From Vibrio methylphosphonaticus (GTDB lineage Bacteria; Pseudomonadota; Gammaproteobacteria; Enterobacterales; Vibrionaceae), in NCBI RefSeq assembly GCF_023634655.1, contig NZ_JAMKMS010000005.1, positions 62,001 to 126,000 on the forward strand: 64,000 bases of DNA, written 5' to 3'. Under the pieces are notes generated by a model that was given only the letters and a program-made list of their open reading frames with translations, searched no databases and was not told where the DNA came from. The first letter of the stretch is position 1. The number at the start of each line of letters is the position of its first letter. The translations under genes were made by a program, and so were the position numbers. Positions 1-8,980 of the stretch are shown here, piece by piece.

Positions 1-1081
1 CTGCACGTTTTTCAAGGTGACGCCATTCTTGCATACCTTGAGTTTTAATCAGCGCAATAAACTGGAAGACGGACGCGATGATGTCATCGGAGTGCTCAAG
101 GCCTTGCGGCGTTAAGGTCATGCTGACAGAAAACTCTCGGAAGTTACTACCAGAGGCGCCTCCTCCTGCAGAGAGAGACGTGATCCACCCTTTGTTTTTT
201 AGATACAACATCAAGCTGCCTTCCCCTTCATGACCAAGTAAGTTGGCAAAGTAGGAGAGGGGTTTGCTGTGATAATATTGATTGGTCGCTGGCATTGGAA
301 ATGCCAATATGAGTCGGCGGATTTCTTTAATAGGCTCAACGCGAATGATCTTTTGCGTTTCTTCTGCCGTCATAAACGGGACATCCACTCGTTTGTCCTG
401 ACGCTGTTGGTTTATCACGCCATCAAACTTACTTTCGACCCATTGCTGCAGTTCATCCAGCGAATGTGGACCAATCAGCGCCAATGTCATAAGATCGGCG
501 GAGTATTGCTGCTGGTGGAAGTGCAGGATTTCGTCGCGTATTGACTGTCCGTTTCGGTCACTTAGGGTATCGAGGTTCCCAACGGAAAATTTCGCAAAGG
601 GATGCGCGGGGTTAATGGTTTCTTTTTGGACTTGATATAGGCGGCGACCGTCGTCGTGTAATTTAAGTTTATATTCAGAATCAACGGCTTGTCGTTCTTT
701 GTCTAGCGCTTCTTCATTAAACAGTGGCGCGGAGAAAAACTGGCTAAAGCGATCAAGTCCGCGCTCAAAGGCGTTGGGGTAGATATCAAAGAAAAAACAA
801 GAGTGTTCTGTGCCTGTCCATGCGTTGTTGCTGCCCCCATGCTGGTTAACAAAGGATTGAAACTCACCAACTTTAGGGTATTTTTCCGTTCCCAAAAATA
901 GCATGTGTTCCAAGTAATGGGCGAGACCCTCGCGATCACTTGGATCATCGAAATGACCAACATTAACGGCAAGCGCTACCGCCGACTTTTGAGCCTGCTG
1001 ATCTTCAATAAGCAGAACTTGCATCGCATTATCTAAGGTAAGGATGCGATAGGATCGGTTATCGTTTGGACTTAGGTGCAC
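1..1081 (-). CDS. M16 family (pitrilysin/insulinase-like) zinc peptidase, N-terminal part
   Basis: The reading frame enters from the left edge, so only about 360 N-terminal residues are visible. I place the start at a GTG at 1079-1081 (GTG CAC CTA AGT), preceded on the minus strand by a GGAGAAG Shine-Dalgarno; no in-frame ATG nearby gives the family N-terminus. The inverted zinc motif HxxEH is present as HYLEHM about 70 residues in, with the downstream glutamate region ERQAVDSEY and the family-typical NAWTGTEHSCFFFD. No signal peptide is apparent, so it may be cytoplasmic, unlike periplasmic E. coli PtrA. Family members degrade peptides. Subfamily assignment is moderate because the C-terminal half is missing. 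Confidence 0.85.
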   Translation of the reverse strand, partial: MHLSPNDNRSYRILTLDNAMQVLLIEDQQAQKSAVALAVNVGHFDDPSDREGLAHYLEHMLFLGTEKYPKVGEFQSFVNQHGGSNNAWTGTEHSCFFFDIYPNAFERGLDRFSQFFSAPLFNEEALDKERQAVDSEYKLKLHDDGRRLYQVQKETINPAHPFAKFSVGNLDTLSDRNGQSIRDEILHFHQQQYSADLMTLALIGPHSLDELQQWVESKFDGVINQQRQDKRVDVPFMTAEETQKIIRVEPIKEIRRLILAFPMPATNQYYHSKPLSYFANLLGHEGEGSLMLYLKNKGWITSLSAGGGASGSNFREFSVSMTLTPQGLEHSDDIIASVFQFIALIKTQGMQEWRHLEKRA

Positions 1082-1453
1082 TTATCTTCTCCAGATATAA
1101 GCGTTGGCAACGGAAGCGTTGCCTCAGTGGTCATAATAGCCTGAATTACGTTTTTTTACGTTTTAGTGACCAAGTTATGACCCGTCTCATTATTGCTACT
1201 CACGATATTAATGGCTACACACTATGTTAATCGTTGAGCTGGTAATATAATGAGTAAGTAAAATAATTATGACGTTTAATTTGAGACACGCAAAAATAAA
1301 GTTACAAATATTTTTTATTTTACTTATTAAATTGTTAAGAAAGTCGACGCCTTTAGCAAGCTAATTGATATAATTAATTTTTTTATTTTAGAGTAACCGT
1401 CTTGTAGAGTCCTGAATACCGACAGGGGCTGACTGATTTGAACAGGTAAACGT
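1082..1453. other. AT-rich intergenic region between divergent M16 peptidase and sixA
   Basis: These 372 bases must hold both divergent promoters. The sequence is strongly AT-rich from about 1240 to 1400. I see no convincing ORF, RNA gene or operator; no promoter hexamer pair stands out clearly enough to call. Confidence 0.4.
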
Positions 1454-1918
1454 ATGAAAGTTTTTATAATGCGTCATGGAGAAGCGGTTCATTATGCTGC
1501 TACCGATGAAGAGAGAGCCTTAACGTCGCATGGCGAACAGTGTTCTCTTTCTGTTGCACGAGCATGTAAGCAGCAAGGTTTTTCATCTTTTGACCATGTG
1601 TTGGTGAGTCCTTATCTAAGAGCTCAGCAGACTTGGAATATGATCAGTGAAGTGTTTAATGCTAAAAAGGTGACGGTGTGTGACGATATCACGCCTTATG
1701 GTCAAGCTGAGGATGTGGCGGAATATATTGGTGCATTGAGTAATGTTGAATCACCGGAGTCAATTCTGTTGGTGTCGCATTTGCCTTTAGTGGGGTACCT
1801 AACCGCAGAGTTAGTAGGTGACATGAATGCGCCTATGTTTCCAACATCAGGCTTGGCGTGCGTCGAGTATGATGTAGAAAGAAGACAGGGTGAATTGCTG
1901 TGGCAGCTTCACCCTTAA
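1454..1918 (+). CDS. sixA: Phosphohistidine phosphatase SixA
   Basis: A 154-residue cytoplasmic protein of the histidine phosphatase (phosphoglycerate mutase-like) superfamily. The N-terminal RHG catalytic motif is seen in MKVFIMRHGEAV, and the second catalytic histidine lies in LLVSHLPLVG near residue 108. In E. coli SixA removes phosphate from histidine on HPt domains (ArcB) and acts on the nitrogen phosphotransferase protein NPr; the substrate here is inferred from the family. Length matches E. coli SixA (about 160). The ATG is preceded by a weak AGGT. It converges with smrB, with only 9 bases between the two stops. Confidence 0.9.
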   Translation: MKVFIMRHGEAVHYAATDEERALTSHGEQCSLSVARACKQQGFSSFDHVLVSPYLRAQQTWNMISEVFNAKKVTVCDDITPYGQAEDVAEYIGALSNVESPESILLVSHLPLVGYLTAELVGDMNAPMFPTSGLACVEYDVERRQGELLWQLHP

Positions 1919-1927
1919 TAGACGTGC

Positions 1928-2458
1928 TTACTTTTCAGGAATAGAAAGCAGTACGAGTAACGCACCATCGCCACCAAATTCCAGTGGCGCTTGGTGAAAT
2001 GCCATGACATCAGGGTGCTGCGCGAGCCAAAGTGGGGCTTTTTTCTTGAGTATGTGTTTGCCAATGCCGTGCATGACGCAAGCACAGTGTATGCTTTCTT
2101 TTACGCAATGCGCAATCATGGCACCGAGTTCGCGTTTGGCTTCTTGCTGTGTCATACCGTGCATATCTAAAAACACATCGGGTACGTATACCCCGCGGCG
2201 CAAGCGTTTCACTTCGTATGTTGAAACATCATCTCGAGCGTAACGAGTTGGACCCTCTTCATTTAAATGAGGGACAAACTCGTCAGAGAAGTAAAATTCT
2301 GCGTCAGAAGCTTCTCGAATGGTTCTTTTCGCTTCTTTCTGTTTCTTATTTCGGTTTGGTTGCTGGACTATGGTATCCTGTTGCAACTTTTTTACGCCCT
2401 GTACTTCACCCCTAAAAAGGGCGAAATCGTCATCCGCGTCGGTGTCTTTTTGGCTCAT
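1928..2458 (-). CDS. smrB: Endonuclease / ribosome rescue factor SmrB
   Basis: 176 residues with a C-terminal Smr domain (about 95-172). Diagnostic blocks are [11 protein letters not shown] (the HG of the DxH strand) and [12 protein letters not shown] followed by WLAQHPDV and the glycine-rich [11 protein letters not shown]. Family knowledge: SmrB cleaves mRNA between collided ribosomes, feeding trans-translation. The N-terminal 60 residues are charged ([22 protein letters not shown]), typical of the ribosome-binding extension. No clear Shine-Dalgarno precedes the ATG. It is divergent from prmB, which is also its neighbour in E. coli. Confidence 0.93.
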   Translation of the reverse strand: MSQKDTDADDDFALFRGEVQGVKKLQQDTIVQQPNRNKKQKEAKRTIREASDAEFYFSDEFVPHLNEEGPTRYARDDVSTYEVKRLRRGVYVPDVFLDMHGMTQQEAKRELGAMIAHCVKESIHCACVMHGIGKHILKKKAPLWLAQHPDVMAFHQAPLEFGGDGALLVLLSIPEK

Positions 2459-2521
2459 CTTTTAGAAACACTCATTGAACTTCGTTGTTGGGTAGTATTG
2501 TAGCGCTTTTTGGAGGCAATT

Positions 2522-3454
2522 TTGGATAAGATTTTTGTGGAAGAAGCAGTTTCTGAGCTTCACTCACTTCAAGACTTGATACGCTGGACCGTTAGCCGTT
2601 TTAATGCCGCGGGTCTATTTTACGGACACGGTACAGACAATGCTTGGGATGAAGCCGTTCAGCTTATCTTACCAACGCTTTATTTGCCGATTGACGTACC
2701 GCCGCACGTGTTAAACTCACGATTGACTAGCAGTGAACGTTTACGAGTGGTTGAACGAGTGATTCGTCGTATTAACGACAGAACACCGACAGCGTATTTA
2801 ACCAACAAAGCGTGGTTCTGTGGGCTAGAGTTTTTTGTTGATGAGCGCGTACTCGTACCACGCTCTCCTATTGGTGAGTTGATTGAATCTCAGTTCCAAC
2901 CATGGCTGACGCAAGAACCAACACGCATTATGGATATGTGTACTGGAAGCGGCTGTATTGCCATTGCTTGTGCGCATGCATTCCCAGATGCAGAAGTGGA
3001 TGCGATTGATATTTCATCTGACGCGCTTGAAGTGGCAGAACAGAATGTTCAAGACCACGGTCTTGAACAGCAAGTCTTCCCAATTCGTTCGGATTTGTTC
3101 CGTGACTTGCCAAAAGATAAGTACAACCTTATCGTCACAAATCCACCTTACGTGGACGAAGAAGACATGAACTCCTTACCTGAGGAATTCACGCATGAGC
3201 CTGAACTAGGGCTTGCAGCAGGCAGCGATGGTCTGAAACTTGTGCGTCGTATTTTATGCAATGCACCCGATTTCCTAACCGATGACGGCATTCTTGTATG
3301 TGAAGTGGGTAACTCAATGGTTCACATGATGGAGCAGTATCCTGAGATTCCGTTTACGTGGATTGAGTTTGCCAATGGTGGTCATGGCGTGTTTATGATG
3401 ACTCGTGAGCAATTAGTTGCTTGCGCTGATGAGTTTGCTATTTACAAAGACTAA
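2522..3454 (+). CDS. prmB: Ribosomal protein L3 N5-glutamine methyltransferase PrmB
   Basis: A class I SAM-dependent methyltransferase of 310 residues that methylates a glutamine of ribosomal protein uL3. The SAM motif [12 protein letters not shown] and catalytic NPPYVDEED are present, and overall similarity to E. coli PrmB is end to end. The start is a TTG at 2522 (TTG GAT AAG, giving MDKIFVEEA like the E. coli protein), with a strong GGAGG at 2512-2516 and 5-nt spacing. An upstream in-frame TTG at 2510 would overlap the Shine-Dalgarno and is rejected. The use of TTG suggests modest expression. A strong terminator follows at 3488. Confidence 0.95.
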   Translation: MDKIFVEEAVSELHSLQDLIRWTVSRFNAAGLFYGHGTDNAWDEAVQLILPTLYLPIDVPPHVLNSRLTSSERLRVVERVIRRINDRTPTAYLTNKAWFCGLEFFVDERVLVPRSPIGELIESQFQPWLTQEPTRIMDMCTGSGCIAIACAHAFPDAEVDAIDISSDALEVAEQNVQDHGLEQQVFPIRSDLFRDLPKDKYNLIVTNPPYVDEEDMNSLPEEFTHEPELGLAAGSDGLKLVRRILCNAPDFLTDDGILVCEVGNSMVHMMEQYPEIPFTWIEFANGGHGVFMMTREQLVACADEFAIYKD

Positions 3455-3487
3455 ACGAGCCTGAATAGTAACAAAGCCTTATTAGAA

Positions 3488-3518
3488 AACGCCGCGATGA
3501 ATATTGCGGCGTTTTTTT
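3488..3518 (+). terminator. Rho-independent terminator after prmB
   Basis: Stem AACGCCGC / GCGGCGTT with a 10-nt loop followed by seven T residues, 33 bases after the prmB stop. It separates prmB from aroC. Confidence 0.9.
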
Positions 3519-3633
3519 GTTTGGGGGTTTACAACGTCTGGCTTTGTCGTCACTATGAAATCACGAAGAACAGACAGGCAGAAGAACAAGCTATTGTATT
3601 GAGGCGGGCTTGTTCTAGAAAACAGAGGAAGTA

Positions 3634-4719
3634 ATGGCAGGAAATAGTATCGGACAACACTTTCGAGTGACAACATTCGGAGAGAGCCATGGTATCGCAC
3701 TAGGGTGTATCGTTGATGGATGCCCTCCAGGGTTGGAAATTTCAGAAGCTGACCTTCAGGTTGACTTAGATCGCCGTCGCCCGGGCACATCACGTTATAC
3801 AACACAGCGACGTGAAGCGGATGAAGTTAAGATTCTGTCTGGTGTTTTTGAAGGTCAAACGACCGGAACTTCAATTGGATTACTGATTGAAAATACCGAC
3901 CAACGCTCTAAAGATTACTCAGAAATTAAAGACAAATTCCGCCCAGGTCACGCCGACTATACTTATCATCAGAAATACGGTGTACGTGATTATCGTGGTG
4001 GCGGTCGTTCTTCGGCGCGTGAAACCGCGATGCGTGTAGCAGCTGGCGCGATTGCTAAGCAATATCTAAAGAAAGAATTTGGCGTTGAAGTACGCGCGTA
4101 CTTGTCACAAATGGGTGACATCAGCATTGATAAAGTAGATTGGAATGAAATTGAAAACAATGCATTCTTCTGCCCTGATGCTGACAAAGTGGACGACTTT
4201 GACCAACTGATTCGTGCCCTGTTGAAGCAAGGCGATTCTATTGGCGCGAAACTGCAGGTTGTGGCAACCAATATTCCTGTTGGTTTAGGTGAGCCTATCT
4301 TCGATCGACTCGATGCTGACATTGCGCACGCTCTAATGAGTATTAATGCCGTGAAAGGTGTTGAGATTGGCGATGGCTTTGATGTGGTTGGTCAAAAGGG
4401 TAGTGAACACCGAGATCCTCTTACACCGCAAGGCTTTAGCAGTAATCATGCTGGTGGTATTTTAGGTGGTATTTCAACTGGTCAAGATATTGTTGCTAGC
4501 ATTGCCTTGAAGCCGACATCGAGCATTACCGTGCCGGGTGACACGATCACTCGCAGTGGCGAAGCGACGCAATTGATTACTAAAGGTCGTCATGATCCTT
4601 GTGTAGGTATCCGAGCGGTACCGATTGCCGAAGCGATGCTGGCTATTGTGCTTATGGATCATCTATTGCGCCATCGTGGACAAAACCACGGAGTGACAAC
4701 AGAAACACCAGTGATATAG
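3634..4719 (+). CDS. aroC: Chorismate synthase AroC
   Basis: 361 residues, full length for the enzyme that converts 5-enolpyruvylshikimate-3-phosphate to chorismate using reduced FMN, the last common step of aromatic biosynthesis. Signatures are GESHG (residues about 15-19, with the conserved histidine), [43 protein letters not shown] and the C-terminal [17 protein letters not shown]. The ATG follows AGAGGAAGTA. The prmB-aroC order matches enterobacteria, but the terminators at 3488 and 4746 make this a single transcription unit. Confidence 0.97.
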   Translation: MAGNSIGQHFRVTTFGESHGIALGCIVDGCPPGLEISEADLQVDLDRRRPGTSRYTTQRREADEVKILSGVFEGQTTGTSIGLLIENTDQRSKDYSEIKDKFRPGHADYTYHQKYGVRDYRGGGRSSARETAMRVAAGAIAKQYLKKEFGVEVRAYLSQMGDISIDKVDWNEIENNAFFCPDADKVDDFDQLIRALLKQGDSIGAKLQVVATNIPVGLGEPIFDRLDADIAHALMSINAVKGVEIGDGFDVVGQKGSEHRDPLTPQGFSSNHAGGILGGISTGQDIVASIALKPTSSITVPGDTITRSGEATQLITKGRHDPCVGIRAVPIAEAMLAIVLMDHLLRHRGQNHGVTTETPVI

Positions 4720-4745
4720 AGTCCGCTTAGTTTTAGATTAATAAG

Positions 4746-4797
4746 AAACGCCCTTAGATGCTAACGTCGAGTTAACACCATCTAAGGGCGTTTTTTT
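4746..4797 (+). terminator. Rho-independent terminator after aroC
   Basis: Long stem AAACGCCCTTAGATG pairing with CATCTAAGGGCGTTT across an 18-nt loop, ending in seven T residues, 26 bases after the aroC stop. Confidence 0.9.
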
Positions 4798-4901
4798 GTG
4801 CCTAATCACGAAACAAGGAATAAATTGGCTTAATGTTCGTCGACATGAAATTAATCACATAAAAAGTAAGGTTATAAGTTCACACTGTTTACTCCAGTGA
4901 C

Positions 4902-5012
4902 AAGGAGGTACTTTTTGAATAGAGGAATCCAAAAAATGACTTGGAAGACGATGTGGCGGGGAACCGCCGACTCGGAGCTTGATCGCGCTTTCAATCATTT
5001 AAGGAGTCACTT
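4902..5012 (+). promoter_or_regulatory. Structured leader of the second EF-G gene
   Basis: A near-perfect AAGGAGGT Shine-Dalgarno at 4902-4909 lies 100 bases before the EF-G start, where no annotated gene begins. It is followed by a compact hairpin GGCGG-GGAA-CCGCC at 4955-4968 with a GNRA-type loop, then AAGGAG at 5001-5006 serving the EF-G ATG. I do not recognise a known riboswitch. The layout suggests translational coupling or attenuation through the overlapping leader ORF. This is inference from sequence layout only. Confidence 0.4.
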
Positions 5013-5079
5013 ATGTCGAAATATGAAGTCAGAAATATCGCTGTGGTTGGACAAACAGGAACGGGTAAAACCAGTTTAA
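4915..5079 (+). CDS. Candidate leader ORF overlapping the EF-G paralogue start
   Basis: From TTG at 4915, five bases after AAGGAGGT, a 54-codon frame runs into the EF-G gene and stops at 5077-5079, 67 bases inside it in another frame. A second in-frame start, ATG 4936, has its own GAGGA. The product begins roughly MNRGIQKMTWKTMWRGTADS; nothing in it resembles a known family. It could be a leader peptide whose translation opens the hairpin at 4955 and exposes the EF-G ribosome site, or a chance frame. The strong Shine-Dalgarno is the only positive evidence. Confidence 0.3.
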   Translation: MNRGIQKMTWKTMWRGTADSELDRAFNHLRSHLCRNMKSEISLWLDKQERVKPV

Positions 5080-7031
5080 TCGAACGGCTACTTTTTGAAT
5101 CACACTCTAGTAATTACCTTGGGCATGTTGAGGACGGTGATACCATCACCGATTTTGACGATCAGTCAATTCACTATCAGCATAGTGTCGAAGCGACTCC
5201 CGTTTCATTGCATTGGAGCGGCCACCACATCAACCTTATCGATACTCCCGGGCAAGTGGAGTTATTGGGACGCACACTGAGTGTTTTTCCGGCAGTAGAA
5301 GCCACCGCATTAGTATTGGATGCCAGCACGTCGATTAATCAAGTCTCTGAGCAGTTATTTGCTTTTGCTAAGGCGCAAAACAAATGCCAAATGATAGTTA
5401 TCAATAAAATCGATGCGCACCCAGAGCGCTTATTGCCATTCCTTGAAGAAATAGAGCAACGTTTTGGCGCTCAATGCTTACCAATAAACCTTCCTTCACA
5501 AAAGCCTGCCGAAGTCATTGATTGTTACTTTGCTGCCAATATTGAGCAGAAAACCTTGTTTAGCAGTGTGGATGAATCTCATGAACTGTTAGTGGATCAG
5601 GTCGTTGAAGTTGACGAGTCATTGATGGAACTCTACCTCGAGCAAGGTTCTGAATTAAGTGCTGAGCAATTACATGATGCGTTTGAAGAAGCACTGCGCA
5701 CCGGGCACGTGATTCCGGTGTGTTTCGTGTCATCCGATACGGGCGCGGGATGTGAACTGTTGCTAAGAACCTTGGCGGAAATTATGCCTATGCCTGATGA
5801 AGGCAATCCTCCGCTCCTTGAAAAACACGGTAAGCAGATCGCCATTAATTGTGATCAACGGGATCATACCGTTGCGCATGTCTATAAGATAAGTGTTGAT
5901 CCTTACTTGGGGAAAATTGCTTATGTTCGGGTATTTCAAGGTGAAATAACCGCCGGTAGTCAATTTTATGTGGGGGAAAGCAGCAAAGCGTTTAAAGTCG
6001 GACACCTTTATAGTCTGCAAGGTAAGAAACGCCATGAAATCGCCTCCTGTAAGGCAGGAGGCCTTTGTGTGTTGGTAAAAGTGGACGAGCTGGCATTCGA
6101 TTCACTCATCCATGACTCTCATGACGAAGATGGCATCACATTTAAAACGTTACAATTTCCAGAATCCATGTATAGCTTAGTGTTGACTCCGAAAAAGCGT
6201 GGTGATGAACAAAAGCTGTCGGACGTGCTTACTAAAATTTTGGCAGAAGATCCTTCTTTAAAGCTAGAACACCGAGCCGCGACCAACGAAACCGTACTCA
6301 GTGGTCAGGGAGAGTTTCATCTGACGATTGCCCTTGAGAAAATGGCGACGGTTTACAAATTAAAAGTCGATACACATCAACCAAGTGTCGAGTATTTTGA
6401 AACCATTACCTGTGAAGCCGAGGGGCAATATCGTCATAAGAAACAAAGTGGCGGAGCTGGACAGTTCGGTGAAGTGCATTTATCGGTGAAACCACTCGAG
6501 AGAGGTGCTGGGTTCTCATTTGTTAATAAAGTGGTGGGCGGCTCAATACCAACCTCGTTGATTCCTGCGGTCGAAAAAGGCGTTCGCCAAGCGTTAGCGG
6601 AAGGTGCGATTTCTGGTAATCCAATCAAAGATATTGAAGTGACGGTACTTGAGGGTAAACACCATTCTGTAGATTCAAAAGAAATTGCCTTTGTCATTGC
6701 AGGCAAAAAAGCATTCTTGCAAGCGGTGCGAGCGGCAAGGCCTATTGTCTTGGAGCCCATTGTTGATTTGGTCCTAGAAATTCCGATGTCTACGGTAGGG
6801 GATGTGACCGGGGATCTTGCTGGAAATCGAGGACTAATTGTTGGTAGTGAACAAGGAGGGTTTACCATGACAAGGCTGCAAGCTAAATCTCCTATTAATG
6901 AACTTCAAGACTACTCTCGCCGCTTGAAAGCGATAACTGGTGGTGAAGGGCGATTTAGCATGACATTGAGCCACTACGAACCTGCGCCGAGTGCGGTACA
7001 AAATGAGGTTTGTTCGCCCGCGGATGAATGA
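5013..7031 (+). CDS. Second elongation factor G (EF-G2-like translational GTPase)
   Basis: 672 residues with the EF-G domain order: GTPase (about 1-260), OB-fold domain II, domains III, IV and V; domain IV is recognisable in SGGAGQFGEVHLSVKP and domain V in IPMSTVGDVTGDL. G1 is GQTGTGKTS, G4 NKID. G3 reads DTPGQVEL, so the catalytic His of DTPGHVD is replaced by Gln. This and the lack of a neighbouring rpsL-rpsG-tufA operon mark it as an accessory EF-G, not the main one. Paralogues of this kind in other bacteria have reduced or specialised GTPase function, for example in ribosome recycling or stress; its role here is unknown. ATG 5013 has a good AAGGAG. Confidence 0.9.
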   Translation: MSKYEVRNIAVVGQTGTGKTSLIERLLFESHSSNYLGHVEDGDTITDFDDQSIHYQHSVEATPVSLHWSGHHINLIDTPGQVELLGRTLSVFPAVEATALVLDASTSINQVSEQLFAFAKAQNKCQMIVINKIDAHPERLLPFLEEIEQRFGAQCLPINLPSQKPAEVIDCYFAANIEQKTLFSSVDESHELLVDQVVEVDESLMELYLEQGSELSAEQLHDAFEEALRTGHVIPVCFVSSDTGAGCELLLRTLAEIMPMPDEGNPPLLEKHGKQIAINCDQRDHTVAHVYKISVDPYLGKIAYVRVFQGEITAGSQFYVGESSKAFKVGHLYSLQGKKRHEIASCKAGGLCVLVKVDELAFDSLIHDSHDEDGITFKTLQFPESMYSLVLTPKKRGDEQKLSDVLTKILAEDPSLKLEHRAATNETVLSGQGEFHLTIALEKMATVYKLKVDTHQPSVEYFETITCEAEGQYRHKKQSGGAGQFGEVHLSVKPLERGAGFSFVNKVVGGSIPTSLIPAVEKGVRQALAEGAISGNPIKDIEVTVLEGKHHSVDSKEIAFVIAGKKAFLQAVRAARPIVLEPIVDLVLEIPMSTVGDVTGDLAGNRGLIVGSEQGGFTMTRLQAKSPINELQDYSRRLKAITGGEGRFSMTLSHYEPAPSAVQNEVCSPADE

Positions 7032-7082
7032 TTGCGGGTAAATGTAGTACCTCTCATCATGAATAAGTAGAGCTGATAACGA

Positions 7083-7114
7083 AAAAGCCCTAGTCAATGA
7101 ATGCTAGGGCTTTT
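7083..7114. terminator. Bidirectional terminator between EF-G2 and TRIC channel genes
   Basis: AAAAGCCCTAG / CTAGGGCTTTT stem with a 10-nt loop and A/T runs on both sides; it serves the converging genes on both strands. Confidence 0.88.
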
Positions 7115-7117
7115 CAA

Positions 7118-7741
7118 TTAATGGATCGCTTCTTCACCATCGAGCTTAAAGTTCGGCAAGCGCCATTTGAATCTTACCGCTGCCATACGAAGGGTGTAAC
7201 CGACGACAATTGTCGCGATGGTCGTTGGAAGGGTATCAAGCCCATATTCCAACAAACCCAAATACAAGCAAGCAGCAATCACTGAGATAGAGGCATACAG
7301 TTCTTCATGCAGTACTAGTGGTGTTTGTCTACAAATGAGATCTCTTAGTAAACCACCAAATACCCCAGTGACTAAACCTGAAACAATACAGATAAACGGG
7401 TGCAGTCCCATACCGATACCGACATTAGTACCAATAATTGTGAAAACCACTAAACCAAGCGCATCAAGTCGAATAAAGACGCCTTTGAATTTAATGATCC
7501 ATTTCGCCAGTCCGGTTGTTAGTACACCTGCGACACAAGTAATAACCAAAAATTCAGGGTGCTTAACCCAGCCTAATGGGTAGTGTCCAAGCAAGATATC
7601 TCGGACGGTACCCCCACCAATTGCCGTTGCACTTGCCACAAGCATTACACCGAACCAATCCATGTTACGTCGGCCAGCAGAGAGAGCGCCTGTCATGGCT
7701 TCAGCGGTAATTCCTATTATGTATAAAACACTCAGCAACAT
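7118..7741 (-). CDS. TRIC-type (UPF0126) cation channel family membrane protein
   Basis: 207 residues, about seven hydrophobic segments in two repeated halves of the TRIC/UPF0126 fold. The paired glycine-rich signatures are GGGTVRDILLGHYPLGWV (first repeat) and GVFGGLLRDLICRQTPLVL (second repeat), both with the conserved R-D. E. coli YicG and YadS are homologues. Prokaryotic members form trimeric cation channels with potassium and sodium permeability; physiological role unsettled. It is an inner-membrane protein. It shares a bidirectional terminator with EF-G2 and is divergent from epmC. Confidence 0.9.
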   Translation of the reverse strand: MLLSVLYIIGITAEAMTGALSAGRRNMDWFGVMLVASATAIGGGTVRDILLGHYPLGWVKHPEFLVITCVAGVLTTGLAKWIIKFKGVFIRLDALGLVVFTIIGTNVGIGMGLHPFICIVSGLVTGVFGGLLRDLICRQTPLVLHEELYASISVIAACLYLGLLEYGLDTLPTTIATIVVGYTLRMAAVRFKWRLPNFKLDGEEAIH

Positions 7742-7947
7742 GATATGAATCCCAAAATTAAAAGATGCGCTAGTGTAGGGGGGATAGGGGATGTTGACGA
7801 ATGAAATTAACTAGAACGAAAACGTTTTACTGATAAATAAAACTAATGAATAGGATTGAATAGAACAAGAGGCCACAAAAGGCGGATAGAGGCTTTACCT
7901 TGTTAGCAATTCCATAGACAATACGTCCCTAATAATTGCAGTATAAA

Positions 7948-8484
7948 ATGGCCATGCAGCACCAATATCAAGATCTCATTACTATTTTCAATGACACTTT
8001 TTTTAAGGCGTACAACACCTCTCTTGAACTAGGAGGGGAGGAACCGATCTATTTGCCCGCAGATGAAAGTACGGATTACCATCGAATTATATTTGCTCGC
8101 GGATTCTATGCATCGGCGCTACATGAAATAGCGCATTGGTGTGTTGCCGGTCCACAACGACGTTTGCTCGAAGATTTTGGCTATTGGTATGAACCAGACG
8201 GACGAACTGAACAGGTTCAGTCTGAGTTTGAAAAAGTGGAAATTCGCCCTCAAGCGTACGAGTGGATACTATCCGCCAGCGCGGGCTTTCCGTTCTCCGT
8301 AAGTTGTGACAATTTAAATGGCGATTTTGAACCAGACCGTTTGGTATTTATGCAAAAAGTAAAAAATGAAGTAGAGAAAATCTTTGAAGATGGTCTACCC
8401 ATTAGAGTGGCACAGTTATCAGATGCACTGAGAGACCACTATCAAATTTCAGAATTAGGCAGCGAACAGTTTCTTGTTCGCTGA
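7948..8484 (+). CDS. epmC: Elongation factor P hydroxylase EpmC
   Basis: About 178 residues, the YfcM/EpmC family that hydroxylates the lysylated lysine of EF-P after EpmA/EpmB action. The metal-binding motif HEIAHW (residues about 66-71) and the following WCVAGPQRRLLEDFGYWYEPDGR match the family closely. Three in-frame starts exist: TTG 7936, ATG 7948 and ATG 7954; none has a good Shine-Dalgarno. I choose 7948 by fit to typical length. Followed 23 bases later by yfcL, so the two are probably co-transcribed. Confidence 0.9.
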   Translation: MAMQHQYQDLITIFNDTFFKAYNTSLELGGEEPIYLPADESTDYHRIIFARGFYASALHEIAHWCVAGPQRRLLEDFGYWYEPDGRTEQVQSEFEKVEIRPQAYEWILSASAGFPFSVSCDNLNGDFEPDRLVFMQKVKNEVEKIFEDGLPIRVAQLSDALRDHYQISELGSEQFLVR

Positions 8485-8507
8485 GCCCTTACTAGGACAA
8501 CAGTTTT

Positions 8508-8771
8508 ATGATTATTGAATACGAAGACATGCTTATCGCTATTATTGATGAGCGAATTCAAAACGCGTCGGATGACGAATTGTTTGCGGGTGGTTATCTA
8601 CGTGGGCATATTTCTCTTTCTACTGCAGCTTGCGAAGAAGAGGAAATTAACGACGTAGCGATACTAAAACTGCGAATTCAAGCCAGTTTGGATGAGGCGA
8701 AGGCGGAGCTAAGTCCGGCCGACCGTATCATAGTGAATGATCTTTGGAACGAACTGCAAGCGTTGGTGTAG
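8508..8771 (+). CDS. YfcL family protein
   Basis: An 87-residue acidic protein matching the YfcL family (IEYEDMLIAIIDERI, DELFAGGYLRGH, LNELWNE-like C-terminus). The function is not known. It follows epmC as yfcL neighbours yfcM in enterobacteria. The ATG lies downstream of an AGGACAAC. The stop codon TAG (8769-8771) abuts a six-copy 16-bp tandem repeat. Confidence 0.85.
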   Translation: MIIEYEDMLIAIIDERIQNASDDELFAGGYLRGHISLSTAACEEEEINDVAILKLRIQASLDEAKAELSPADRIIVNDLWNELQALV

Positions 8772-8866
8772 TTTTGTGAAGCTACAGCCTTGTGAAGAGA
8801 TAGCTTTGTGCAGAGATCGATTTGTGAAGGTATAGTTTTGTGTAGGTATCGCTTTTTGCAGATATA
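8771..8866 (+). repeat. Six 16-bp degenerate tandem repeats at the yfcL 3' end
   Basis: Six contiguous units of exactly 16 bases (8771, 8787, 8803, 8819, 8835, 8851) with approximate consensus GYTTTGTGAAGRTATM. The last base of the yfcL stop codon is the first base of unit 1. Units differ by substitutions only and keep the period. Most units contain a TGA or a TAG across the junction. The period is not a multiple of three, so the array is not coding. See the repeat finding for the other arrays. Confidence 0.92.
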
Positions 8867-8980
8867 ACCCTGTTCGAAAATTTCGAATGACATAGTGTGA
8901 TTTTCTCGCTTGTTGATTATCGGAAATGGATTAATCTATATCCATACTGAACGAATAAAACAAAAGCAAAAGGAATCCCT

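Noticed and set aside
2004-2503. Plus-strand ORFs across smrB
   Set aside because: They overlap the well-supported smrB frame on the other strand and show no family match.
4897-4899. GTG start for the leader ORF
   Set aside because: It lies upstream of the Shine-Dalgarno at 4902; TTG 4915 or ATG 4936 fit better.
8771-8866. CRISPR-like regular repeats
   Set aside because: Units are contiguous with no spacers, degenerate, 16 bp long and lack dyad symmetry; no cas genes are present.
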